Source: Streptomyces monashensis
GTDB taxonomy: Bacteria; Actinomycetota; Actinomycetes; Streptomycetales; Streptomycetaceae
DNA length: 61,517 nt
Direction of reading: 5' to 3'
Assembly (NCBI RefSeq): GCF_001866665.1
Contig: NZ_MLYO01000021.1
Span: forward strand, 1-61,517
Positions 51,700 through 60,860 of this stretch are shown here, piece after piece. The notes under the pieces were generated by a model. That model saw nothing but the letters and a program-made list of their open reading frames with translations, had not been told where the DNA came from and did no database searches. The stretch's first letter is position 1. Every line of letters starts with the position of its first letter. The position numbers and the translations under genes are program-made.

Positions 51700-52641
51700 C
51701 TACCAGGCGCCGACCGTGCGGAGCAGGAGGTGGAGGTCGTGGGTGGCCTCGGCGGTGGCGAGGGCCGTGGCGGCCAGGACGGTCGCGGTGGCCGCGGTGA
51801 GGGCAGGGTGGCGTCGCAGCGGCGGGGCCAGGAGGGCGGCGACGCGGCGGGGGACCGGGCCCGCGGAGGCGAGCGGGCCGCGGCGGCCGAGGATGCCGAG
51901 GGCCGGACCGGCGGCGCGGGCGGGAGCCGGGGTGCGCCGCGCGGCGAGGGCCGCCTTGCCGACCGTACGGGCGACCCGCCTGCGGTCGCCGGCCCGGGCG
52001 GCCGCGCTCTCGTCGGCCCAGCGCTCGATCGTGTAGGTGACGGCCGTGGCGAGGGGGCGCAGGAGCGGGTTGGCGGCGGCGCCGAACTGGGCGAGGGTGA
52101 CGAACGCGTAGTGGTGGGCGGCCAGATGGGCGCGTTCGTGGGCGAGCAGGATGTCGTGTTCGGTCTCGTCCAGGGCGTGCAGCATGCCGGTGGAGACGAC
52201 GACCCGGCCGGGCAGTCCGGGCAGGGCGAAGGCGTCGGGGGCGTCGTCGGGGAGGACGACCAGGCCGTCGCGCGCGGGCATGCAGGCGGCGTCCCACGCG
52301 GCGGAGGCCAGCGACCGGGTCCGTCGCCACAGCATCCGGACGGCCATGAGCACGGCGCCGCCCAGCAGCAGACCGGCGAGCAGCGCGACGGACAGCGCGG
52401 CGGGGTCGTCGTGCCGCGCGGTCGCGGCCGACCAGTGGCCCAGGGCCGCGAGGCGCGGGACGCGGATCAGACCGGTCACGGCCAGCAGGCCCAGGGAGAT
52501 CGTGCTCGCCGTGCCGAGGACGAGGGCCGAGGCCGTGAGCAGCCAGGTGGCGAGGCGGGGCTCGCAGCGCTCGGCCAGCGGGCGCGCGCCGAGCGGGCCG
52601 ACGAGCGAGAGCAGCAGCGGCACATAGACGGCGATGTGCAT
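51700..52641 (-). CDS. M56 (BlaR1/MecR1-type) membrane metallopeptidase
   Basis: 313 residues from ATG 52641, with GAAGGAG five bases upstream. Membrane helices flank the zinc motif HERAH (LLAHERAHLAAHHYAF), and the third ligand is the Glu in ERWADESAA. An N-terminal three-helix part and a C-terminal helix complete the M56 fold. There is no C-terminal penicillin-sensor domain. In Streptomyces such peptidases usually pair with a BlaI repressor immediately upstream; here none is adjacent, while a BlaI homolog lies 8 kb away at 61007. Confidence 0.88.
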   Translation of the reverse strand: MHIAVYVPLLLSLVGPLGARPLAERCEPRLATWLLTASALVLGTASTISLGLLAVTGLIRVPRLAALGHWSAATARHDDPAALSVALLAGLLLGGAVLMAVRMLWRRTRSLASAAWDAACMPARDGLVVLPDDAPDAFALPGLPGRVVVSTGMLHALDETEHDILLAHERAHLAAHHYAFVTLAQFGAAANPLLRPLATAVTYTIERWADESAAARAGDRRRVARTVGKAALAARRTPAPARAAGPALGILGRRGPLASAGPVPRRVAALLAPPLRRHPALTAATATVLAATALATAEATHDLHLLLRTVGAW

Positions 52642-52768
52642 TCCGCTTCTCCTTCTGCGGCCGCGTCCGTGCCGCCGTCGTCCGAGTGTGCCATGTGCCC
52701 GAGTGGCCGATGTGACGCCTGCTGCGTTCCGGATGCGCCGAGGCCGGAAGCGGTACGGGGCGCGGCGC

Positions 52769-54592
52769 TCAGACGCGCTGCTGGTCGAGGGCGTCGTCCA
52801 GGGTGGTGGCGGCCATGATCAGCGACAGATGCGTGAACGCCTGCGGGAAGTTGCCCAACTGCTCGCCGCTGGGGCCGATCTCCTCGGCGAACAGGCCGAC
52901 GTGGTTGGCGTAGGTCTGCATCTTCTCGAAGGCGTAGCGCGCCGGACGGATCCGCCCGGCGCGGGCGAGGGCGTCCACGTAGAGGAAGGTGCAGAGACTG
53001 AAGGTGCCTTCGGAGCCCCGCAGACCGTCCGGCGAGGCCGCGGGGTCGTAGCGGTAGACGAGGCTGTCCGACACCAGCGTGCGCTCCATCGCGTCCAGGG
53101 TCGACAGCCAGCTCAGCGTCCTGGGCGCGAGGAACCCGACGCGCGGGACGAGCAGCAGCGAGGCGTCGAGGACGTCGCTCCCGTAGTGCTGGACGAGGGC
53201 CTGCTCCCGCGCGTTCCAGCCACGCTCCATCACCTGTTCGAGGATCGCGTCGCGGGCCGCGGTCCACCGAGGGGCGTCCGCCGGGCGGCTGTGCTCCCGC
53301 GCCATACGCAGCCCCCGGTCGAGGGCCACCCAGGCCATCACCCGGCTGAAGGTGAAGTCCCGGCGCCCGCCACGGGTCTCCCAGATGCCCTCGTCGGGGC
53401 GGTCCCAGGAGTCGGCGAGCCAGTCCAGCGTGCGCGCGACGTTCTTCCAACCGTGGTAGCTGCCTCCCGCCGTGACCTCGCGCCCCTCGGACAGGGCGTA
53501 GAGCGCCTCGCCGTAGATGTCCAGCTGCAACTGGTCGGCCGCCGCGTTCCCCAGCCGTACCGGATACGAGCCCCGATAGCCCTCGAGGTGCGAGAGCACC
53601 TCTTCCGGCACCTCGGGGTCCCCGTCGACGCGGTACATGATCTGCAGCGGCTCGCCGTCGACGCCCTCCCGGGCCTGCAGGCGGTCCCCCAGCCAGCGCG
53701 TGAACCGCGCCGCCTCCTCGGCGAACCCCAGGTCCAGCAGCGCGCGCACGGACAGGGAGCCGTCGCGGACCCAGGTGTAGCGGTAGTCCCAGTTGCGTTC
53801 ACCCCCGATCTGCTCGGGCAGCCCCATGGTCGCGGCGGCGACGGGCGCACCGGTGGGCGCGTAGGTGAGCAGCTTGAGCGTGATGGCCGAGCGGTGCACC
53901 ACCCCCGGCCACCGGCCGCGGTACCGCGAGGAGCGCACCCAGTCCTGCCAGAAGTCCACCACCTCCCAGAACCGTTCCAGCACCCGGTCCGCGGTGACCG
54001 GCGGCGGGGGATCGCCGGCGGGCCCGCCGACGGTGAACACCGCCGCGGCCACCTCGTCCGTCCGCAGGGTCACCTCCCCCCGCACGTCCGTGCCGTCCTG
54101 TCGCAGGGGGAAGGTGCTCTGCAGCCAGGCGTCGGCGTGCGGTGCCCGGAACGTGGCGGTGCCGTCGCGCAGGTCGAGACGGTGGGCGGCTCTGCCGTAG
54201 TCGAAGCGCGGACGGCACTCCAGGGCGAAGCGGACCGTGCCACGGACCGCCCGCACGCCGCGTATCAGCACATGCCGGTCGGTGGGGGTGCCGGTGCGGT
54301 CCGGCGGCATGCAGTCGAAGACCTCGCCGACTCCGTCGGGCGACATGAACCGCGTCACCAGGACCGCGGTGTCGGGGTAGTAGAGCTGCTTGCAGGTGGT
54401 GTTCCGGCTCTCCGGGGCGAACAGGAAGTAGCCGCCGCGGTCGTGGTCGAGCAGGGAGGCGAAGACACTGGGCGAGTCGAACCGTGGAGCCGCGAACCAG
54501 TCGACCACCCCCTGGGACGACACCAGAGCAGCGGTCTGGAGATCACCGACGAGGCCGTGATCGGCGATGGGCGGGTAGCGATCCATGATCAT
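52769..54592 (-). CDS. Glycoside hydrolase family 15 protein (trehalase/glucoamylase-like)
   Basis: 607 residues from ATG 54592 (MIMDRYPPIADHGLVGD); the frame extends upstream to 54724 without a better site. An N-terminal beta-sandwich (about 1-250: LQTAALVSSQGVVDWFAAPRFDSPSVFASLLD) leads to the (alpha/alpha)6 catalytic barrel: GGERNWDYRYTWVRDGSLSVRALLDLGF with the general acid region, PDEGIWETRGGRRDFTFSRVMAWVALDRG, and EEIGPSGEQLGNFPQAFTHLSLI with the catalytic base. This subgroup in actinobacteria includes trehalases. It is probably cytoplasmic (no signal peptide). Confidence 0.9.
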   Translation of the reverse strand: MIMDRYPPIADHGLVGDLQTAALVSSQGVVDWFAAPRFDSPSVFASLLDHDRGGYFLFAPESRNTTCKQLYYPDTAVLVTRFMSPDGVGEVFDCMPPDRTGTPTDRHVLIRGVRAVRGTVRFALECRPRFDYGRAAHRLDLRDGTATFRAPHADAWLQSTFPLRQDGTDVRGEVTLRTDEVAAAVFTVGGPAGDPPPPVTADRVLERFWEVVDFWQDWVRSSRYRGRWPGVVHRSAITLKLLTYAPTGAPVAAATMGLPEQIGGERNWDYRYTWVRDGSLSVRALLDLGFAEEAARFTRWLGDRLQAREGVDGEPLQIMYRVDGDPEVPEEVLSHLEGYRGSYPVRLGNAAADQLQLDIYGEALYALSEGREVTAGGSYHGWKNVARTLDWLADSWDRPDEGIWETRGGRRDFTFSRVMAWVALDRGLRMAREHSRPADAPRWTAARDAILEQVMERGWNAREQALVQHYGSDVLDASLLLVPRVGFLAPRTLSWLSTLDAMERTLVSDSLVYRYDPAASPDGLRGSEGTFSLCTFLYVDALARAGRIRPARYAFEKMQTYANHVGLFAEEIGPSGEQLGNFPQAFTHLSLIMAATTLDDALDQQRV

Positions 54593-54703
54593 CTCGATTC
54601 CCCGACGCTCCTGGTTCCACTGTCCGCCCGGTGCGACGAGGCCGCCACGCACGGCATGCGGGACGGACGAGGGCGCGTGACCGCCGTACGGCGCGGAACA
54701 CGG

Positions 54704-54746
54704 CCGGAGGGCCGAAGACCGCATGGATCGGTCCTCGGCCCTCCGG
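54704..54746 (-). terminator. Terminator after His-rich peptide gene
   Basis: CCGGAGGGCCGAAGACCG (54704-54721) and CGGTCCTCGGCCCTCCGG (54729-54746) form an 18-bp stem with one mismatch and a 7-base loop, directly downstream of the minus-strand secreted peptide gene and within the upstream region of the GH15 gene. Confidence 0.7.
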
Positions 54747-54755
54747 CGAGGCGGG

Positions 54756-55031
54756 CTAGCGACGGCCGAGGTACCGGTCGTGGTCCCGGTACCGGTCGTG
54801 GCCCCGGTACCGGTCGTCGTGCCGCCCGTGGTGCCGGCCCCGGTCCCAGCCCCGGCCCTCGAAGCGGCCGCCGTGGTCGTGGCCGCCCCTGCGGCTGTGC
54901 GAGTAGCTCCTTCCGTGGTCGCGGTCGTGCCCGCCCCCGGCGGCCAGGGCCGGCATGGCGGCCGCGCCGATGAGGGCGCCCGACGCCAGACAGGTGGCGA
55001 TCAGGCGGATCGTCGTCCGAGAAACAGACAT
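54756..55031 (-). CDS. Secreted His/Asp/Arg-rich peptide
   Basis: 91 residues from ATG 55031, with GAGGTGA 8 nt upstream. A classical signal peptide (SVSRTTIRLIATCLASGALIGAAAMPALA, cleavage after ALA) precedes a mature region of about 60 residues made almost only of His, Asp, Arg, Gly and Tyr in loose repeats (GHDRDHGR, GGHDHGG, RGHDRYRDHDRY). This composition suggests metal or polyanion binding outside the cell. No known domain. The DNA carries matching GGTACCGGTCGTGG repeats at 54770-54830. Confidence 0.8.
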   Translation of the reverse strand: MSVSRTTIRLIATCLASGALIGAAAMPALAAGGGHDRDHGRSYSHSRRGGHDHGGRFEGRGWDRGRHHGRHDDRYRGHDRYRDHDRYLGRR

Positions 55032-55484
55032 GAATCTGTCACCTCACATTCGTGCACACCGGCCCCTGGCCGGGGCCGGGCGTGCCATCCGAGATTCCCG
55101 GCTCTGCGCCGAGGCCCCCCACTGTGGCCCGCCGGCACGGGACCGGATCGACGACAGGATTCGCGTGACAAAGCGCGGATATCTCCGTAACGCTCCGGTG
55201 TATGGGCCACCCGCCGCATTCCTGGTGGCGCCACTGCCGCGACTCCCCCGAACGGCCCCCTCGCCCCGGTAACGACGGGAGACCTCTGTTCGGGGGACCC
55301 GTCGCGGTCCTGATCGTCGCACTCGCCGGAGTCCACCTGGCCGTACGTGGACGAGGGCGGGTGTCCGCCCCGCGTGCGGCCGGCGGGGCCCGTTCGGCCC
55401 GAGTGCGCCGGCCGGGTGACGAGACGCGTCGGGAGGCCGGACCGGAGGGGACACGGTGGGCGCGAATCGGCCGACGAGGGCGCC

Positions 55485-55640
55485 CGCCCGATCACCGGAC
55501 TTGTCTTCGGCCTGGACGCGCGGTTGCCGCGGACGCGCCACCCGCTGTCCCCCGCCTGGGTGCCGGTGCTCTGCGCGGCGGCGACGGCGGTGGACGCCGT
55601 CGCGGCGCCGGCCACGGGGTGGCTCCACGACCGGTACGTG
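55485..55640 (+). pseudogene. Remnant of an MFS transporter gene
   Basis: In the otherwise gene-free 55032-55662 stretch, the plus strand reads ITGLVFGLDARLPRTRHPLSP followed by AWVPVLCAAATAVDAVAAPATGWLHDRYVG. This matches the usual MFS pattern of a helix, AWVPVxYAAAMAxDALAALATGW, and the LxDRYG loop. Nothing before or after continues the transporter, and the frame then runs into the end of the ArsR gene. It is a fragment of about 50 codons. The rest of the gap shows no recognisable gene. Confidence 0.45.
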
Positions 55641-55662
55641 GGGCGTAGGCGCCGCTACGGGC

Positions 55663-56067
55663 TCAGAGGGCGGTCTCGGTGGCGGACCCCGGTACCTCGG
55701 CGAGCGTCCTGGCGGGGGCGTCGGTGATGCCGAGGCGGAGATGCTCGACGTGGTAGATGGCCTGGTCGATCAGTTCGGCCACGTGGTTGTCGTAGAGCGA
55801 GTACACGACCGAGCGGCCCTTGCGGGTGCCGACGACGAGGCCGAGGTTGCGCAGCAGGCGCAGCTGGTGGGAGCAGGCGGACTGCTCCATGCCGACCTCG
55901 GTGGCCAACTCCGTCGCGGGCAGGGGGCCTTCGCGCAGCCGGGCGAGGATGAGCAGCCGCGAGGGGGTGGCCAGCGCCTGGAGGGTGGTGGCGACCTTGG
56001 CGGCGCTGACCGCGTCCAGGCGGCTGCGCGGGACGCGTCCTGCTGGCGGTGCGGCTCCATGACCCAT
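55663..56067 (-). CDS. ArsR/SmtB family metal-responsive repressor
   Basis: 134 residues from ATG 56067. The winged helix is AAKVATTLQALATPSRLLILARLREGPLPATELATEVGMEQSACSHQLRLLRNLGLVVGTRKGRSVVYSLYDNHVAELIDQAIYHVEHLRLGI. The Asp/His-rich last helix (DNHVAELIDQAIYHVEH) matches the alpha-5 metal site of CzrA/NmtR-type sensors of Zn, Ni or Co. It is divergent from a P1B-type ATPase gene, with a perfect palindromic operator between, so metal binding should derepress the exporter. Confidence 0.92.
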   Translation of the reverse strand: MGHGAAPPAGRVPRSRLDAVSAAKVATTLQALATPSRLLILARLREGPLPATELATEVGMEQSACSHQLRLLRNLGLVVGTRKGRSVVYSLYDNHVAELIDQAIYHVEHLRLGITDAPARTLAEVPGSATETAL

Positions 56068-56099
56068 GAGCCCATGCTAGCGGCACCACTTCTGAACAC

Positions 56100-56119
56100 A
56101 TGAATGTCTCTTCATTCAT
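56100..56119. promoter_or_regulatory. ATGAATG-N6-CATTCAT operator between arsR and metal ATPase genes
   Basis: Perfect 7-bp arms (56100-56106 and 56113-56119) with a 6-bp spacer. This is close to the 12-2-12 imperfect repeats of SmtB/CzrA-family operators, in the 126-bp divergent region. Confidence 0.8.
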
Positions 56120-56193
56120 TCCTGCTACGGTGGTGAGCGGTCGGGTCGTGCTCTGCCCGCCTTCCCCTGCCTGCCGTGAAGGACCCTGTGCCG

Positions 56194-58167
56194 ATGTCTT
56201 CCGCTCTCACCCACGAGGCGCTGCCCGGCGTCGAACGCCGGCCCGTGGCGCCCCGCCGGCGCACCCGGATCCTCGCCCTGCCCGAGGCTCGCTGGGCTGC
56301 CGCGGCGCTGGTCCTGTTCCTGCTCGCGCTGCCGCTGTACCTGACGGGGGCGCCGGCGTGGGCGTGGGGCCCGCTGTTCGCGGCCGTCTACGTCACCGGC
56401 GGCTGGGAGCCGGGCTGGGCCGGCCTGCAGGCGCTGCGGGAGAAGACCCTGGACGTGGATCTGCTGATGGTGGTCGCCGCGCTCGGGGCGGCGGTGATCG
56501 GGCAGGTCCTGGACGGCGCGCTGCTGATCGTCATCTTCGCGACCTCGGGCGCGCTGGAGGCCGTCGCCACCGCCCGTACCGCCGACTCCGTGCGCGGCCT
56601 GCTCGACCTGGCACCGGCCACCGCGACCCGGCTGGCCGACGACGGCAGCGAGCAGACCGTGCCCACCGATCGGCTCGCGGTGGGCGACGTGATTCTCGTA
56701 CGGCCCGGGGAGCGGGTCGGCGCCGACGGCCGGGTGCTCGACGGGGCGAGCGAGGTGGACCAGGCCACGATCACCGGTGAGCCGCTGCCGGTGGCGAAGG
56801 AGGCCGGGGACGAGGTGTTCGCCGGCACCCTGAACGGCACCGGCGCGCTGCGGGTGAAGGTCGAGCGGGATCCCGCGGACTCGGTGATCGCCCGGATCGT
56901 CGCCATGGTCGAGGAGGCTTCCGAGACCAAGGCCCCGACCCAGCTGTTCATCGAGAAGGTCGAGCAGCGGTACTCGATCGGCATGGTGGCCGCCACCGTC
57001 GCGCTCTTCGTGCTTCCCCTTCTCTGCGGCGCGGCGTTGCGGCCCACGCTGCTGCGCGCGATGACGTTCATGATCGTGGCTTCGCCGTGCGCGGTGGTGC
57101 TGGCCACCATGCCGCCGCTGCTGTCCGCCATCGCCAACGCGGGCCGCCACGGCGTACTGGTGAAGTCGGCCGTCGTGATGGAGCGGCTGGGGCAGGTGGA
57201 CGCGGTGGCGCTGGACAAGACCGGCACGCTGACCGAGGGCACCCCGCGGGTGACGGACATCCGCTCCCTGGCCGCCTCCGGGCTTTCGCAGGACGAGGTG
57301 CTGCGGCTCGCTGCGGCGGCCGAGCACCCCAGCGAGCACCCGCTGGCCCGCGCCGTCGTGGACGCCGCCCGCACCCGGGATCTGGACATTCCGCCGGTGC
57401 GGGACTTCACCTCCGCCCCCGGCACCGGCGTCACCGCCACCGTCGACGGCAGGACGGTCGCGGTCGGCAGCCCCGCCCGGCTTCTCGACGGCGGATCCCA
57501 CCCCGCCGCCGCCGTGGCCGAACGGCTGGAGAACGAGGGCCGTACCGCCGTCCTCGTCACCCTCGACGGCACCCCCGTGGGAGTGCTGGGCATCGCCGAC
57601 CGGCTCCGCGAGGGCGCCGCCGCCACCGTCACCGCGCTGACCGCCCTCGCCGGCACCACACCGCTGCTCGTCACCGGCGACAACCCACGCGCCGCCGCCC
57701 GCCTCGCCGACGAGGTCGGCATCACGGACGTGCGCGCCGGTCTCCTCCCGCAGGACAAGGTCAGCGCCGTCCAGGACCTGGAACGCGCCGGACGCAGGGT
57801 CCTCGTGGTCGGCGACGGCGTCAACGACGCCCCCGCACTCGCCGCCGCCCACACCGGTGTCGCCATGGGCCGGGCCGGATCCGACCTCGCCCTGGAGACC
57901 GCCGACGCCGTCGTCGTCCGCGACGAACTCGCCGCCGTCCCCACCGTCGTCGGCCTGTCCCGGCGGGCGCGCCGCCTGGTGGCGCAGAACCTGGTCATCG
58001 CCGCGGTCTTCATCACCGGCCTGGTGATCTGGGACCTCGCCGGCACCCTCCCACTGCCGCTCGGTGTCGCCGGCCACGAGGGCTCCACCGTCATCGTCGG
58101 CCTCAACGGCCTGCGCCTGCTGGCGGACGGAGCATGGCGCCGCGCCCGTACGGGGAGCGGGCAGTGA
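56194..58167 (+). CDS. P1B-4-type heavy-metal-transporting ATPase (Co/Fe/Zn exporter)
   Basis: 657 residues from ATG 56194 (AAGGA upstream); a GTG at 56176 lacks a ribosome site. It has no N-terminal metal-binding domain. Motifs: actuator ITGEPLP, transmembrane SPC in IVASPCAVVLATMPP (near 295), phosphorylation site DKTGTLTEGTP (Asp near 340), nucleotide-domain EHPSEHPLA (HP motif), GDGVNDAPAL, and HEGSTVIVGLNGLRLL in the last helix. SPC plus HEGS/T is the P1B-4 signature (CtpD/CtpJ-like, Co2+/Fe2+ export). Regulation by the divergent ArsR protein is very likely. Confidence 0.93.
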   Translation: MSSALTHEALPGVERRPVAPRRRTRILALPEARWAAAALVLFLLALPLYLTGAPAWAWGPLFAAVYVTGGWEPGWAGLQALREKTLDVDLLMVVAALGAAVIGQVLDGALLIVIFATSGALEAVATARTADSVRGLLDLAPATATRLADDGSEQTVPTDRLAVGDVILVRPGERVGADGRVLDGASEVDQATITGEPLPVAKEAGDEVFAGTLNGTGALRVKVERDPADSVIARIVAMVEEASETKAPTQLFIEKVEQRYSIGMVAATVALFVLPLLCGAALRPTLLRAMTFMIVASPCAVVLATMPPLLSAIANAGRHGVLVKSAVVMERLGQVDAVALDKTGTLTEGTPRVTDIRSLAASGLSQDEVLRLAAAAEHPSEHPLARAVVDAARTRDLDIPPVRDFTSAPGTGVTATVDGRTVAVGSPARLLDGGSHPAAAVAERLENEGRTAVLVTLDGTPVGVLGIADRLREGAAATVTALTALAGTTPLLVTGDNPRAAARLADEVGITDVRAGLLPQDKVSAVQDLERAGRRVLVVGDGVNDAPALAAAHTGVAMGRAGSDLALETADAVVVRDELAAVPTVVGLSRRARRLVAQNLVIAAVFITGLVIWDLAGTLPLPLGVAGHEGSTVIVGLNGLRLLADGAWRRARTGSGQ

Positions 58168-58291
58168 GCCGTCACACCCGCGGGCCCCGCTCGGGCTCGC
58201 CCGCGCCCGCCGCGACGGTCAGCACTCCTGGCCGGGCTGTGTGGAGTTCGGGCGGGGCGACGCCCCCCCCGGATCCACGGTCCGCGGACGG

Positions 58292-60397
58292 TCAGGTGGG
58301 ACCCTGCGGGCTCCGGGAGAAGGCCGTGTCGCCGGCCGTCGCCACGATCGCGTCCCGGACGAGCAGCAGGCGCGGCGGATAGTCCTGCGCCTTGTCCCCG
58401 GGGTCGTCCAGTGCGGAGGTGCTCCAGACCTCGGCTCCGGTGCGGCTGTCCAGTGCCAGCAGACGGCCGAAGCGGTTGGCGAAGTAGACTTGCTGGTACG
58501 TCGTCGACACCGCGGGCGCGGACAGGCTCTCCACGTCCGTCACCTTCTGCCACAGCTGTCTGCCGCTGTCCGCCGACACCGCGGTGACCGACCCGTCGGA
58601 GCGGACGAAGTAGACGACGCCGTCCACCAGGGTGGCCGCGCCGGTCAGCGGACGTGCCAGCGGTATCCGGGTGACCTGCCCGGTCGGGGCCACCCGCAGC
58701 AGCGCGTTGTACGGCCGTTCGTACCCGGCTTCGTACACGTCCTTCGCGGTCTGGGGGGCGAGGAACAGGGGCTGCCCGCCGACGGCGCCGAGCGCCTCCG
58801 CCTTCCTGGGCAGTGTGGCGGTCGCGGTCGGGCTTCCGGGGCCGGGCTTCATCAGCTCGACCGGGGCCCGGCCGGGCTCGGTGCCCTTCGAGCACAGGGC
58901 ATAGGGGGCGCCTCCCAGCGCCGACGGAGTGCAGTGTCCGTCCGGCGCGGGCGCCCGCCACAGTTCCTTGCCGGAAGGCCCGTAGGCCACGAACGACGAG
59001 GCGTCGGGGGACAGGGTCAGCAACCCGCCGTCGTACAGGACGGCGTCCGCGGCCTTGTCGATGTCGCGCTGCCACCGCCGGTGCCCGGTGGCGGCGTCGA
59101 GGGCCACCACGCGCCTGGTCCTGTCGTCCGGATCCTCGTACACGTAGACCAGCCCGTCGCGAACGCCGATCGGCTGCGCGCCCTGGGGGCGGGTGCCGCT
59201 CCGCCACAGGGTGCGGCCGGAGGCCGCGTCGACCCTGGCGACCGTGAAACCCGTACCGCCGCAGAACAGGGCGCTTCCCTCCGCCAGGCATCCGGGGCTG
59301 CCGTAGTCGAGGGGGACACCCTTCACGTCGTACCGCAGCGCCGTGCGCCACGGCCGCCAGCCGGCGGGCAGTGACGCGGCACGGGTGGTGGCCGTGGCGG
59401 CGGCCCTGGAGGCGGTGGTGGTGTCCGGGGCGGACAGGAGGACACCCGCTCCGGCACACAGTCCCGCGACGGCCAGCGCCGCGCCGAGGCCGGTGAGCAG
59501 CATCCGCGCCCGGCGGCGCCGGGGGTTCCCGGACTGCCCGGCCCTCGGGGGCGCGGGCTGCCCGGTCGTCGGGGACCCGGCGACGTCGGACTCCGGCAGG
59601 GCCTGGAGCATGCGGTGGATGTCCGTCACGTCCGGCCGTGCGGCCGGGTCCTTGTCCAGGCAGCGCTCGACGATGCCCAGGAGTGCTTCGGGCACCCCGT
59701 CGAGGTCGGGGGTCCCGTGCACCACCTGATAGCCCGTTATGTACGGGCTGTCGGCGTCGAACGGTCCCGTGCCGACCGCCGCGAACACCAGCAGCGACCC
59801 CAGCGCGAACACGTCCGAGGCCGCGGTGACGTCTCGGGGAGCGGCCAGTTGTTCCGGCGACATGAAGGGCGGGGTGCCGATCATCCGCCCGGTCGTGGTG
59901 AGGCTCTGGTTGTCGGCGGCGCGCGATATGCCGAAGTCGATGACGCGCGGCCCGTCCTCGGTCATCAGGACGTTGCGCGGCTTGAGGTCCCGGTGCACCA
60001 GGCCCGCCCGGTGGATGTCGCGCAGCGCCTCGGTGAGCCCCAGCCCCAGCGCGCGCAGTTGGGGTCGGCTCAACGGGCCGTCCTGCTCCACGACTTCGGC
60101 GAGGTTGCGCCCCGGCACGTAGAGCGTCGCCATCCATGGCCGGACGGCGTCCGGGTCGGCGTCCACGACAGGCGCGGTGAAGGCGCCGCTCACTCTGCGC
60201 GCTGCCGCGACCTCCTGCCGGAAGCGCGTCCGGAACTCCTCCTCCTCGGCGTACGGCCCGTGCGCGAGCTTGACCGCGACCTGCCGTCCCGAGGCGGAGA
60301 CTCCCAGATAGACGACTCCCATGCCGCCCGCCCCGAGCCGGCCGAGCAGGGTGTACCCGCCTATGGACTCCGGGTCCCCGGTGCTCAGGGGCGTCAT
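58292..60397 (-). CDS. Transmembrane Ser/Thr protein kinase with PQQ beta-propeller sensor
   Basis: 701 residues from ATG 60397, with GGAAGGA nine bases upstream. The kinase domain (about 12-270) has all motifs: GRLGAGGMGVVYLG, AVKLAHG, HRDLKPRNVL, DFGISRAA, a GTPPFMSPEQL P+1 loop and DVFALGSLLVFAAVG. A basic juxtamembrane patch (RRRRAR) and one membrane helix (MLLTGLGAALAVAGLCAGAGVLL) follow. The extracellular half is a PQQ/WD-type propeller with repeated LVYVYEDPDDRTRRVVALDAATGHRRWQ and VDAASGRTLWRSG units. It is a PknD-like receptor kinase; the ligand is unknown. Confidence 0.93.
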   Translation of the reverse strand: MTPLSTGDPESIGGYTLLGRLGAGGMGVVYLGVSASGRQVAVKLAHGPYAEEEEFRTRFRQEVAAARRVSGAFTAPVVDADPDAVRPWMATLYVPGRNLAEVVEQDGPLSRPQLRALGLGLTEALRDIHRAGLVHRDLKPRNVLMTEDGPRVIDFGISRAADNQSLTTTGRMIGTPPFMSPEQLAAPRDVTAASDVFALGSLLVFAAVGTGPFDADSPYITGYQVVHGTPDLDGVPEALLGIVERCLDKDPAARPDVTDIHRMLQALPESDVAGSPTTGQPAPPRAGQSGNPRRRRARMLLTGLGAALAVAGLCAGAGVLLSAPDTTTASRAAATATTRAASLPAGWRPWRTALRYDVKGVPLDYGSPGCLAEGSALFCGGTGFTVARVDAASGRTLWRSGTRPQGAQPIGVRDGLVYVYEDPDDRTRRVVALDAATGHRRWQRDIDKAADAVLYDGGLLTLSPDASSFVAYGPSGKELWRAPAPDGHCTPSALGGAPYALCSKGTEPGRAPVELMKPGPGSPTATATLPRKAEALGAVGGQPLFLAPQTAKDVYEAGYERPYNALLRVAPTGQVTRIPLARPLTGAATLVDGVVYFVRSDGSVTAVSADSGRQLWQKVTDVESLSAPAVSTTYQQVYFANRFGRLLALDSRTGAEVWSTSALDDPGDKAQDYPPRLLLVRDAIVATAGDTAFSRSPQGPT

Positions 60398-60565
60398 CGC
60401 GGATCGTCCTTCCCAGCGCCTGCCTGCCTCACGCGGATCAGAGTAGGCCCTTGGGACGAGGGGCCGGAGACGGCGCTCCCGGCAGCCGCCACCACCGTCC
60501 GCCACTCCGTCCGGCGTCCCGGGAGGGCGGCGTCTGTGCAGGTCGGAATCGGCAGACAGCCCGGA

Positions 60566-60583
60566 GTTGTCCCGCAGGACAAC
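60566..60583. promoter_or_regulatory. GTTGTCC-CGCA-GGACAAC palindrome
   Basis: Seven-bp perfect arms with a 4-bp loop in the 609-bp gene-free stretch upstream of the kinase gene (about 170 bp before its start). It is a candidate operator or small hairpin. Confidence 0.4.
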
Positions 60584-60657
60584 GCGGAGGACGCCCTCTC
60601 CTGGTAGCCGTCCCGACGCCCGCCGCCGGTCAGCCGTACCGGCGGGCCGACGGTGCG

Positions 60658-60790
60658 TCAGGGGCCGTGGCCCGGGCCGCGCTCGGCGGCGCCGGTGCGG
60701 AAGCGTTGCGGGCCTTCGGCGAGCAGGTCGGGTGGAGAGCCCGGGCCGTGGTCGCGTACGACGATCGAGGTGCCGTCGGCGCTGAGGGGG
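60658..60790 (-). pseudogene. Remnant of a histidine kinase ATPase domain
   Basis: On the minus strand about 40 codons read ADGTSIVVRDHGPGSPPDLLAEGPQRFRTGAAERGPGHG and then stop. This matches the G1/F/G2 boxes of sensor histidine kinases (VRDxGPGxPPxLL, xRFRTG, GGGHGLGL), cut off at the G2 box. Upstream no H-box or other kinase part is visible. No other gene was recognised in 60398-61006 apart from a palindrome and a terminator. Confidence 0.45.
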
Positions 60791-60860
60791 CCTTCTTCTG
60801 GTTCTCGGCGACCGGACGGTCGGTCTTCGCCCGGATCCGCGCAAGCGACCGGGCGACAGC

